From Lachnospiraceae bacterium (lineage in GTDB: Bacteria > Bacillota_A > Clostridia > Lachnospirales > Lachnospiraceae): a stretch of 34,693 bases of DNA. Of this stretch, positions 1 through 7,863 are shown one piece after another. The notes below the pieces were generated by a model that saw only the letters and a program-made list of their open reading frames with translations, made no database searches and was not told where the DNA came from. The position numbers and the translations under genes were made by a program. Position 1 is the stretch's first letter. Each line of letters opens with the position of its first letter. The stretch is from contig JAIKXV010000049.1 in NCBI GenBank assembly GCA_024683935.1, forward strand, positions 1 to 34,693, given 5' to 3'.

Positions 1-1839
1 GCTGCTCCTCGCCCTGTCAGTGCACTTCCTCAGTTCCCTTGCGGGATTCACGTTAAAGAGCTTTATCCGAAGCTTCCCCTTGTCGCTTAACTCCGCATAA
101 TTCACATAGTTCTCATCCTCGGTCTCGTATATCTCAAGGAAGGCCCTGATATTAAAGTAAAGCTCCAGCGCCTCACTGTCTATACTGATCTCAGCCGTGG
201 CCGCTTCCTCCGTGAGCTCGCTGAATATAACAGCTGTTCTCGATAAGACCGCCGTAAATTCCAGTATATCCGGATCCTTTATCGCGGGATCACAGAGCTT
301 CTTTATGGGAACCAGAGCCCGGGAACAGTTGGAAAGGCTGGTTGTGAGCTTCTTTATAAGCTTCATGACCTTCTCCCTGGCGAGCTCCTTCTTTAAGTCC
401 TCCTTCGTGGCGGGATGATAGTCTCCGAGTGCCGTCCACCCCTCCATAAGCTTCGCCTTCACGGAAAGGAAGTCCTCCTTGTAAAGCTCGGCGGAAAACA
501 TCTCCCTCGCCCTGTCTATCAGATTATGGGCCTCATCCACGAGGAAGATATAGTTTCCGATAACTCCCTCCCCGAAGAAGCGCTTTAATTTAACCCTCGG
601 GTCAAAGCAGTAATTGTAGTCAAGGATAACCGAGTCGCAGAAAAGCGACAGATCCAGAGAAAGCTCAAAGGGACAGACTCTGCGCTCCTCCGCGAATTCC
701 AGGATCCGCTTTCTGGAGTGGTCGTCCTCCAAAGTCAGAAAATCATAGAGTGCGTCATTTATCCTGTCATAATGCCCCTTCGCATAGGGACAGTCCACAG
801 GATTACAGGAGGGCGGACGCCTTTCCCCCTCTTTCGTTTCATTACCGCAGAGGCAGACCTTCTCCTTCGCGGTAAGGGTCACCGTTTTAAAAAGAAAATC
901 CTGCTTCCGAAGCTCATCAAAGCTGTCCGACGCAACAGTAGCCGTCACGGTCTTTGCAGTGGCATAAAAAATGCGTTCCGTAAGGCCTTCTCCCATGGCT
1001 TTTATCGCAGGAAACAGAACTGCCAGGGTCTTTCCCGTGCCTGTGGGGGCGTTAAGGAAAAGACGCTTTTCATGAAAAATAGTGCGGTAGACTCCCTCCG
1101 CCAGCTCCTTCTGCCCTTCCCTGTAAGTAAAAGGGAACTGCAGGGCTTTTATGGACGCATTCCTCTTCACTCTCCACTCGTAGGAAAAATCCGCCCAGCG
1201 CCTGTACTCCTCAATAAGGGCATCAAACCACTTTTTCAGCTCCCCGAAGGTAAAACCGAAATGAAAATATTTAACGTCCTCCGACTCTATATTGCAGTAA
1301 GTCATGCGGACGTTGATCTCATTTAATCTGTTCTGCAGGGCATAGATATAGGCGTAGCACTTAGCCTGCGCAAGATGGACTTTCTCCGGCTCCTTAATCC
1401 TTTTAAGCTCCCGGTACACGCCCTTAATCTCGTCAATGAATACTAATGCAGAATCGGACGAACCGCCATTTAACTGCGCCTCCGGCGCCGGGAGGTTCTG
1501 TGCGCTGTCCCCCGTGCGGGGAACACTGCATATACCGTCTGCCCTGCCATCTATATTCAGCTCATAGTTTTCAAACTCAATAACATGCTTTAAGGGAACC
1601 TCGGCACGGTATTCCGGACCTTCCCTCTTCTGGAGCATGCGGTGTATCCTGCTCCCCTCCTGCATGGCATCTGCCTTTGCAGAACGTTGGCGGTTATCAA
1701 TATCACCGCTCCGGAAGATAAACTCTACCAGAGTCCTGACCGATATACTTATCCTGTCCTTTTCCCTTTCCTCCGGCATTATCTGAAATCTCTCACCCCT
1801 TAAATTTACCTGCAGTTTTTTGCCATCCTGAGCCGCCAT
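1..1839 (-). CDS. Rad3/XPD (DinG-like) Fe-S DNA helicase with N-terminal PD-(D/E)XK-like domain, partial
   Basis: The frame is open from 1839 to the window edge (613 codons) and the C-terminus is missing. Residues about 25-170 look like a Cas4/RecB-type nuclease region: GRADGI near residue 98, DEIKG near 135, then a QAKCYAY segment. The helicase part follows, with Walker A APTGTGKT near 265 and a DEAH box (VDEAHNL) near 433. Between them are four cysteines (VCLC near 326, then SCNPVDC, then VCPFE near 388) in the arrangement of the XPD/DinG 4Fe-4S domain. Such proteins are ATP-dependent 5'-3' DNA helicases in repair; nuclease activity is inferred from motifs only. Two starts are possible. ATG at 1839 lies inside a dispersed repeat and would add MAAQDGKK. 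ATG at 1779 (residue 21) gives MPEEREKDRISISVRTL, closer to what I expect for the family. It lies 41 bp downstream of asnA, in the same direction. Confidence 0.87.
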   Translation of the reverse strand, partial: MAAQDGKKLQVNLRGERFQIMPEEREKDRISISVRTLVEFIFRSGDIDNRQRSAKADAMQEGSRIHRMLQKREGPEYRAEVPLKHVIEFENYELNIDGRADGICSVPRTGDSAQNLPAPEAQLNGGSSDSALVFIDEIKGVYRELKRIKEPEKVHLAQAKCYAYIYALQNRLNEINVRMTYCNIESEDVKYFHFGFTFGELKKWFDALIEEYRRWADFSYEWRVKRNASIKALQFPFTYREGQKELAEGVYRTIFHEKRLFLNAPTGTGKTLAVLFPAIKAMGEGLTERIFYATAKTVTATVASDSFDELRKQDFLFKTVTLTAKEKVCLCGNETKEGERRPPSCNPVDCPYAKGHYDRINDALYDFLTLEDDHSRKRILEFAEERRVCPFELSLDLSLFCDSVILDYNYCFDPRVKLKRFFGEGVIGNYIFLVDEAHNLIDRAREMFSAELYKEDFLSVKAKLMEGWTALGDYHPATKEDLKKELAREKVMKLIKKLTTSLSNCSRALVPIKKLCDPAIKDPDILEFTAVLSRTAVIFSELTEEAATAEISIDSEALELYFNIRAFLEIYETEDENYVNYAELSDKGKLRIKLFNVNPARELRKCTDRARSS

Positions 1840-1868
1840 GTCATCCTGAGCCTTGGCGAAGGATCTTT
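1822..1868. repeat. GTCATCCTGAGC-type dispersed repeat, one full and one partial copy
   Basis: GTCATCCTGAGC begins at 1840 and continues through CTTGGCGAAGGATCTTTA. A shorter copy, GCCATCCTGAGC, precedes it at 1822. The arms GATCC and GGATG/GGATC make it an imperfect inverted repeat. The same core recurs at 11374-11436, 24454-24481 and 28671-28698. Read on the minus strand it encodes AQDD, as it also does in addB. It occupies the gap between asnA and the helicase gene and overlaps the first possible helicase codons. Confidence 0.8.
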
Positions 1869-1880
1869 ACAATATCTGCA

Positions 1881-2888
1881 TTACAGCAGGAAAATATTAT
1901 GCTTCTCAGCTTCCTCAATGTCTTCGTCAAGCCAGATGGAGGACTGTACCTCCCCGATGTGGGCCTTCTCCAGGAAATACATACAGATCCTGGACTGCCC
2001 GATACCGCCGCCCACAGTGTAAGGCAGCTCGCCCTTAAGAAGCGATGCCTGGAAGGGAAGCTTCTCCCTGTCCTCGCAGTGGCTGATCTTCAGCTGTTCC
2101 TTTAAGGAAACCTCATCCACTCTTATTCCCATGGATGAAAGCTCGAGAGCACAGTCTAAAACCGGGAAATAAACGATGATATCGCCGTTTAAGCTCCAGT
2201 CATCATAGTCCGGGGCTCTGCCGTCATGCCGCTCTCCGTTTGATAAAACTCCGCCGATGCAGGATATAAAGGCAGCACCGTGCTCCTTCACGAATGTGTA
2301 TTCCCTCTCCTTCGGGGTCTTGTCCGGATAGAGCTTTAAGAGCTCCTCACTGTCAATAAAGGTGATCTCCTCCGGCAGCTCGTTCTTCAGGAAATCATAT
2401 TTGTGGTGCATATGGGTCTCGGTCAGCCTGAGCGCATTGTAGACATGGCGCACCTTGTCCTTCAGGGTTTCCGTGTTCCTTTCGGACTTGTCGATTATCG
2501 CTTCCCAGTCCCACTGGTCAACATATATGGAATGGAGGTTATCCGTGTCCTCATCACGCCTTATGGCGCACATATCGGTGTAGAGACCCTCACCCTTCTT
2601 AAAGCCGTAGTCCTTCAGCGCAAATCTCTTCCATTTCGCAAGGGACTGGACTATCTCCACCTCTTTGTCGTTCTGCTCCTTTATGCCAAAGGAAACCGGC
2701 CTCTCAACGCCGTTCAGGTTATCATTCAGTCCTGACTCCGGACGCACGAAAAGCGGCGCAGACACACGGGTCAGATTCAGCTCTCCCGCCAGCGCCCTCT
2801 CAAAAACATCCTTCACCTCTTTAATGGCGATCTGCGTCTCATGCACATCCATATTCGCCTTATACTTTTCAGGTATTACTATACTCAT
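1881..2888 (-). CDS. asnA: Aspartate--ammonia ligase (asparagine synthetase A)
   Basis: This 335-residue protein matches AsnA along its length, close to the 330 residues of the E. coli enzyme. Recognisable blocks are the N-terminal TQIAIKEVKDVFE, LNDNLNGVERPVSF, YTDMCAIRRDED, IYVDQWDWE, and a C-terminal GGGIGQSRICMYFLEKAHIGEVQ. AsnA makes asparagine from aspartate, ammonia and ATP through an aspartyl-adenylate, using a class II aminoacyl-tRNA-synthetase-like fold in the cytoplasm. AGGAG lies 12 bases before the ATG. A TTGACA at 2932-2937 may be the -35 of its own promoter, with a weak -10. The helicase gene follows on the same strand. Confidence 0.96.
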   Translation of the reverse strand: MSIVIPEKYKANMDVHETQIAIKEVKDVFERALAGELNLTRVSAPLFVRPESGLNDNLNGVERPVSFGIKEQNDKEVEIVQSLAKWKRFALKDYGFKKGEGLYTDMCAIRRDEDTDNLHSIYVDQWDWEAIIDKSERNTETLKDKVRHVYNALRLTETHMHHKYDFLKNELPEEITFIDSEELLKLYPDKTPKEREYTFVKEHGAAFISCIGGVLSNGERHDGRAPDYDDWSLNGDIIVYFPVLDCALELSSMGIRVDEVSLKEQLKISHCEDREKLPFQASLLKGELPYTVGGGIGQSRICMYFLEKAHIGEVQSSIWLDEDIEEAEKHNIFLL

Positions 2889-2908
2889 AATAAAATACTG
2901 CTCCTGTC

Positions 2909-2937
2909 ATCTTTAATGCCAATATACGTTCTGTCAA
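2909..2937 (-). promoter_or_regulatory. Possible asnA promoter
   Basis: On the minus strand there is a consensus TTGACA (2932-2937) followed after 17 bases by AAAGAT (2909-2914), which matches the -10 consensus at only three positions. The -35 is convincing and the -10 is not. It is listed because asnA needs a start signal after the map gene and nothing better is visible in the 135-bp gap. Confidence 0.35.
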
Positions 2938-3023
2938 AAAACAAACATTGTCATTATATCTTTTCCTTTATCCATAATCAATCAAAGATTGATCCACTTA
3001 TTCGCCTTCGCACCTGACCTATA

Positions 3024-3893
3024 TCACCAGGTCAGTATCTCATACCCCGTTTCGGTTACCACCAGCTGCACTTCCCACTGCGCGGAAAGGCTCCCGTCCT
3101 CGGTGTAAACCGTCCATCCGTTGTCCTCATCGGTGAAGATATCATGCTTCCCCATATTTACCATGGGCTCGATCGTAAAGCACATCCCGGGCACCATCAG
3201 CATTTCCGTGTTCGGTTTCGAAACAAAGCTTACCCAGGGATCCTCGTGGAAATCCTTGCCGCAGCCGTGTCCCCCGATCTCTTCCACAACGGAATAACCC
3301 TTGGACCTGCAGAACATGTTGATGGCATTTCCCATGTCCCCGAGGCATCTCCAGGGCTTCACTTCCTTTAATCCGATGTTCACGGCCTCATGTACGTCAT
3401 CCACAAACTGCCTGACCTTCGGATCCACATCCCCGATAATGAACATTCTCGAAGAATCTGCATAGTAGCCGTTATATATCGTGGTGCAGTCCACATTCAC
3501 TATATCCCCGTCCATGAGTATATCCTCATCCGAAGGGATACCGTGGCACACCTGGTCATTTATGGAGGTGCAGCAGCTCCTGGGAAAGCCCTCGTATCCG
3601 AGAGTCGCGCAGATGCCGCCCATTTCCTTTGTGAGCTTTGCAACCCAGTTGTCGATCTCCTGAGTCGAGATCCCCTCCCTGATATGCTCCGTCACATAGT
3701 CGAGACAGGCCCTGTTGATCTCAGAGCTTTTTTTGATACCCTCTATGTCCTCGGCATTCCTGATGATACTCCGGTCGGGAACCGTGTAACCCTTGTCCCT
3801 GAATACCTCCAGCTTATCATCAAAGGCCAGATGGCACTGCTTGTATTTCCTGTGACTCCCGCACCAGCAGGGATCATTTCTGCCAAGCTGCAT
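3024..3893 (-). CDS. map: Methionine aminopeptidase type I with N-terminal SEC-C zinc motif
   Basis: This enzyme removes the initiator methionine from new proteins. The N-terminus MQLGRNDPCWCGSHRKYK followed by QCH is a SEC-C zinc motif (CxC-x8-CH), seen on many clostridial MetAPs. The catalytic domain shows the pita-bread metal ligands in order: two Asp in VNVDCTTIYNGYYADSS, His in GGHGCGKDFHED, Glu in GMCFTIEPMVN and Glu in QWEVQLVV. I chose the ATG at 3893 over an in-frame start at 3917 because AAGGAG sits seven bases upstream and the protein then begins directly at the SEC-C motif. The start lies within the last codons of the VanZ-like gene (20-base overlap), so translation may be coupled. 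It is the last gene of the guaB unit. Confidence 0.95.
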   Translation of the reverse strand: MQLGRNDPCWCGSHRKYKQCHLAFDDKLEVFRDKGYTVPDRSIIRNAEDIEGIKKSSEINRACLDYVTEHIREGISTQEIDNWVAKLTKEMGGICATLGYEGFPRSCCTSINDQVCHGIPSDEDILMDGDIVNVDCTTIYNGYYADSSRMFIIGDVDPKVRQFVDDVHEAVNIGLKEVKPWRCLGDMGNAINMFCRSKGYSVVEEIGGHGCGKDFHEDPWVSFVSKPNTEMLMVPGMCFTIEPMVNMGKHDIFTDEDNGWTVYTEDGSLSAQWEVQLVVTETGYEILTW

Positions 3894-4380
3894 TGCTATT
3901 CTCCTTAAAAATCCCATGTTTCCTGTCTGTTATCAGTAAAATCGTCGACATGATGACAACACCTGTCGAATCTATCAACACATCCGAGATCCTCCCGGCC
4001 CTGCCCTTCACAAAGAGCTGGTGAAATTCATCGGACGCCGCATATATCACGCAAAAAACCACCGTGGAAAAGTATAACATCTTTGCCGAATTTGTCCAGA
4101 AAACAAGGGCAAACCACACGGCAAAAGTAAGTATCGCAAATTCCATCATGTGGGCCGCTTTCCGGACGGGCCCGTCAATGGCGGCAGCCATCATTTCCCT
4201 TTCCATCGGGCTTAAATTCTTTCCACCCATGAACTCTCCCGCTTCAACGAGATAGTAGGACAGCTTCATGCTCTGCTCAGTAGAGACATCCGCTTCCCTG
4301 GAGGAAAAGGCAAAGATCAGTATCATAATAATGACGGCCGGTAAGGCCGCCAGAAATTTCCTAAAATTCCTTTTTTTCAA
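3874..4380 (-). CDS. VanZ-like family membrane protein
   Basis: About 168 residues if it starts at the TTG at 4380 (MKKRNFRKFLAALPAV), or 179 from a TTG at 4413. Neither is ATG; the 4380 start has GGGG eight bases upstream and gives a positively charged N-terminus before the first membrane segment. VanZ-like features include FSSREADVSTEQSM after TM1, the central VRKAAHMMEFAILTFA and SDEFHQLFVKGRAGRISDVL followed by a last hydrophobic helix. The family is defined by VanZ, which gives low-level teicoplanin resistance, but most members have no known role and no resistance should be assumed. It overlaps both the preceding ABC-2-like gene and map. Confidence 0.85.
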   Translation of the reverse strand: MKKRNFRKFLAALPAVIIMILIFAFSSREADVSTEQSMKLSYYLVEAGEFMGGKNLSPMEREMMAAAIDGPVRKAAHMMEFAILTFAVWFALVFWTNSAKMLYFSTVVFCVIYAASDEFHQLFVKGRAGRISDVLIDSTGVVIMSTILLITDRKHGIFKENSNAAWQK

Positions 4381-5125
4381 AGCAGTAGACCCCGTACGCC
4401 GAGGACAGGACAAAGTAGATAAGGCTGCTTATTATCACCTTCGGCACGTTTCTCGTCGCAAAGAACTGTAATTCCTGGAACTGCGGCGTGAGAAGGATAT
4501 TCTTTAAGAGTATCGCAGGATAAAAGCCTATGCCGTCCGTTGCAAGGAGTATTATGACCCGCGGGATGATGATCACAAACAGAACGAACATCAGCAGTGC
4601 CTTCTTCCTTGGCACAAAGGCAAAGCATAACATATTGGCAATGGAGATTCCCGCGATAAACAGCGGCATTGCAAGAAGCACGGCTTCAAGGAAATCCATG
4701 ATGACAGTGATATCAATGGTTCCGTCATGCACCTGGAATATCGGAGTTATCACTAAAAAAGCCACCGTAGCAAAAAGCGCACAGACAAAGAGCACCAGGA
4801 TCTCGGTGATCAGCTTCCCGAAGAAAATGTGCTTTCTGGAAAGTCCAATCGTGGACTTGTCTCTCAATCTGGGGTCAGGATAAGAACTCCCTATAACCTC
4901 GTCCGCCACAAAGAACAGACAGTAATAGGGAAGCCAGAAAAAACCCTTTGCAAACATTATAAGATTATAGGCAAAGGTCCCGTCGTTCATTCCGTATATG
5001 ATATCCCGGAACGCCGTCATAGCGAGATTTGCCAGCAGAACAGCCGCCAGTATCCCTATTATGAAAACCCTGAAATACTTATCGGTAAGGGACCTGCCGA
5101 ACTGCGTTTTTATATAATACAGCAT
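4361..5125 (-). CDS. ABC-2-type permease-like integral membrane protein
   Basis: 254 residues with about six hydrophobic segments: VFIIGILAAVLLANLAMTAF, FFWLPYYCLFFVADEVIG, ILVLFVCALFATVAFLVIT, FLEAVLLAMPLFIAGISIA, ALLMFVLFVIIIPRVIILL and VIISSLIYFVLSS. The arrangement, with the polar segment DPRLRDKSTIGLSRKHIFFGK after TM2, resembles ABC-2 permeases that export or remodel membrane substrates. No ATPase gene is adjacent, so it either works with a distant one or has another role. Its ATG directly follows the guaB stop codon (TAAATG), so it is co-transcribed and probably translationally coupled. I do not recognise a specific family member. Confidence 0.7.
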   Translation of the reverse strand: MLYYIKTQFGRSLTDKYFRVFIIGILAAVLLANLAMTAFRDIIYGMNDGTFAYNLIMFAKGFFWLPYYCLFFVADEVIGSSYPDPRLRDKSTIGLSRKHIFFGKLITEILVLFVCALFATVAFLVITPIFQVHDGTIDITVIMDFLEAVLLAMPLFIAGISIANMLCFAFVPRKKALLMFVLFVIIIPRVIILLATDGIGFYPAILLKNILLTPQFQELQFFATRNVPKVIISSLIYFVLSSAYGVYCFEKKEF

Positions 5126-6589
<1,464 letters not shown>

Positions 6590-6619
6590 TTATATTCTGA
6601 TCTGTCACTTTCCTTACTC

Positions 6620-6668
6620 GCAGTATCCGGTATAACCGTTTCCGGATTTGACATAACTGCCATACCGG
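6620..6668 (-). promoter_or_regulatory. Structured guaB 5' leader with mutually exclusive helices (candidate RNA switch or operator)
   Basis: On the minus-strand RNA, CCGGTAT (6662-6668) can pair with ATACCGG (6627-6633). Alternatively GCAGT (6656-6660) pairs with ACTGC (6620-6624), and ATCCGG (6642-6647) with CCGGAT (6625-6630). These last two stack into an 11-bp stem with an 8-base bulge. Both folds need the same CCGG at 6627-6630, so they cannot form together. The element starts about eight bases after the predicted transcription start and ends about 26 bases before the AAGGAGG. It does not look like the purine riboswitch or any other class I recognise. Confidence 0.5.
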
Positions 6669-6682
6669 AATTTTTACCACGA

Positions 6683-6711
6683 ATTATAAACTACGAAATG
6701 AAGCTAATCAA
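6683..6711 (-). promoter_or_regulatory. Sigma-A promoter of the guaB unit
   Basis: TTGATT (6706-6711), a 17-base spacer and a perfect TATAAT (6683-6688) on the minus strand. Transcription should start near 6676, leaving a leader of about 95 bases before the guaB ATG. Confidence 0.85.
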
Positions 6712-6758
6712 GTCATGAGCCTGTCCCGGTACATATCTCCCGCAGTCCGGTTAGAGTT

Positions 6759-7256
6759 TTACAGTGATACCTTCGAAGGATAGAGCATCTTCATATTATC
6801 TATAATCCTTTCATCCGGCTCCAGTATCACTTTCTCCCGGCTCTGCTCCGTATTTATTATCATGATATATCTCTTTCTGTCCTTATATCCTGATGAAAAA
6901 TCCCTTACGCTTTTCACGTTCCCCGATCTGTTCTCTATTTCCGGGGACCCTTCCGGCGCGAAGAACTCCATCTTATCAAGGCTGTATTCCGCAGCATTCT
7001 TTCTTACCGACTTTGAATATATGCAGTCTATCGTAAGCTCCCCCTGCAGGAAGAGATACTCATATTCCACATTTAATCTCGGCAGAAAGAAATAGGATAA
7101 TACTCCGCCTGCCACCGCAGGTACGAAAAATACCGGGCTTACGAACATCCCGGCCCCCGCCAGGATTATAATAAGAGCGTAGGCACCGATCCTTATCAGA
7201 CTGTCCGCCGCTCCCGTTTTCTTCTCTATTAACCATTCCACATAGGTATCATTCAT
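6759..7256 (-). CDS. Small membrane protein, DUF6106-like
   Basis: 165 residues, beginning MNDTYVEWLIEKKTGA, with two closely spaced hydrophobic segments (IGAYALIIILAGAGMF and VFFVPAVAGGVLSYFFL, about residues 24-58). A soluble C-terminal part of about 105 residues follows, with VEYEYLFLQGELTIDCIYSKSVRK. This resembles a clostridial family I recall as DUF6106; that name is from memory and unchecked, and no function is known. The tail may be a PH-like domain behind the hairpin, which is only a guess. GGGGAG eight bases before the ATG lies in the last codons of the CPBP gene, four bases away, so it is co-translated with that gene and belongs to the addBA unit. Confidence 0.75.
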   Translation of the reverse strand: MNDTYVEWLIEKKTGAADSLIRIGAYALIIILAGAGMFVSPVFFVPAVAGGVLSYFFLPRLNVEYEYLFLQGELTIDCIYSKSVRKNAAEYSLDKMEFFAPEGSPEIENRSGNVKSVRDFSSGYKDRKRYIMIINTEQSREKVILEPDERIIDNMKMLYPSKVSL

Positions 7257-7260
7257 TATT

Positions 7261-7863
7261 TCATCTCCCCGGGAAAAAAGGTTTCTCCGGCAGGCTGCTT
7301 TTTTTCGTTTCTGTTTTTATAAAATACATCATTATAAAATACGAAACAAGTCCCGATATCATTATAAAGCATAAGCTAACAGCTGTTTTGTTAAAAAGAT
7401 CCCCCACCGGCAGGAAATAAACCACATATACGTATATATTGGCGGCAGAGTGGATCAGCATCGAAGACAGGATGTTTTCAAAACGCCTGTATACATATCC
7501 CAAAACAAGTCCGAAAATAAAGGCGTAGATAAACTGTACCGCATTTCCGTGGTACAGTCCGAAGATCAGTGCGGAGGCAATGAGAGCCGCCTCTGCCCTC
7601 ACATAGGTACAGAGCTTTCTGAAAAACAGCCACCTGAAGATCAGCTCTTCGATAACTGGTGTGATCACTCCATAAAGCAGTATCCCTGCTGCCATGGGAA
7701 AGCGGAACAGCCAGGGCCTTATCTCCGTGCTGTATCCCGGAAACAGCCTGTCCACCCTTAAAAGAGCTACCAGCAGATTAAGGCACATGGCAAGGCTTAT
7801 CCCCAGCAGAAAACATAACAGGAGCTTTTTTTCAAATCTTTTTTCCCCTCCGGCGGAAAACAT
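7261..7863 (-). CDS. CPBP family intramembrane metalloprotease (CAAX/Abi-like)
   Basis: 200 residues, largely membrane-spanning. The three family motifs are present: EELIFRWLFF (glutamate pair and Arg, near residue 67), FGLYHGN (His) and HSAANI (second His). In the Rce1/Abi family these form the glutamate/histidine metal site. Bacterial members act in bacteriocin immunity, sortase-linked processing or unknown roles; the substrate here cannot be told. Its ATG overlaps the addA stop codon by one base (TAATG), a strong sign of translational coupling, although no functional link to recombination is known. Confidence 0.87.
   Translation of the reverse strand: MFSAGGEKRFEKKLLLCFLLGISLAMCLNLLVALLRVDRLFPGYSTEIRPWLFRFPMAAGILLYGVITPVIEELIFRWLFFRKLCTYVRAEAALIASALIFGLYHGNAVQFIYAFIFGLVLGYVYRRFENILSSMLIHSAANIYVYVVYFLPVGDLFNKTAVSLCFIMISGLVSYFIMMYFIKTETKKSSLPEKPFFPGR

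Noticed and set aside
2977..2993. Hairpin ATCAATC-AAA-GATTGAT after map
   Set aside because: It is AT-rich and short, and on the minus strand it is followed by ATTATGG and not a T run, so it is not a convincing terminator.
3874..4380. VanZ-like gene considered as a glycopeptide resistance determinant
   Set aside because: There are no vanA, vanH, vanX or regulator genes nearby, and the VanZ-like family is widespread in Clostridia without resistance.
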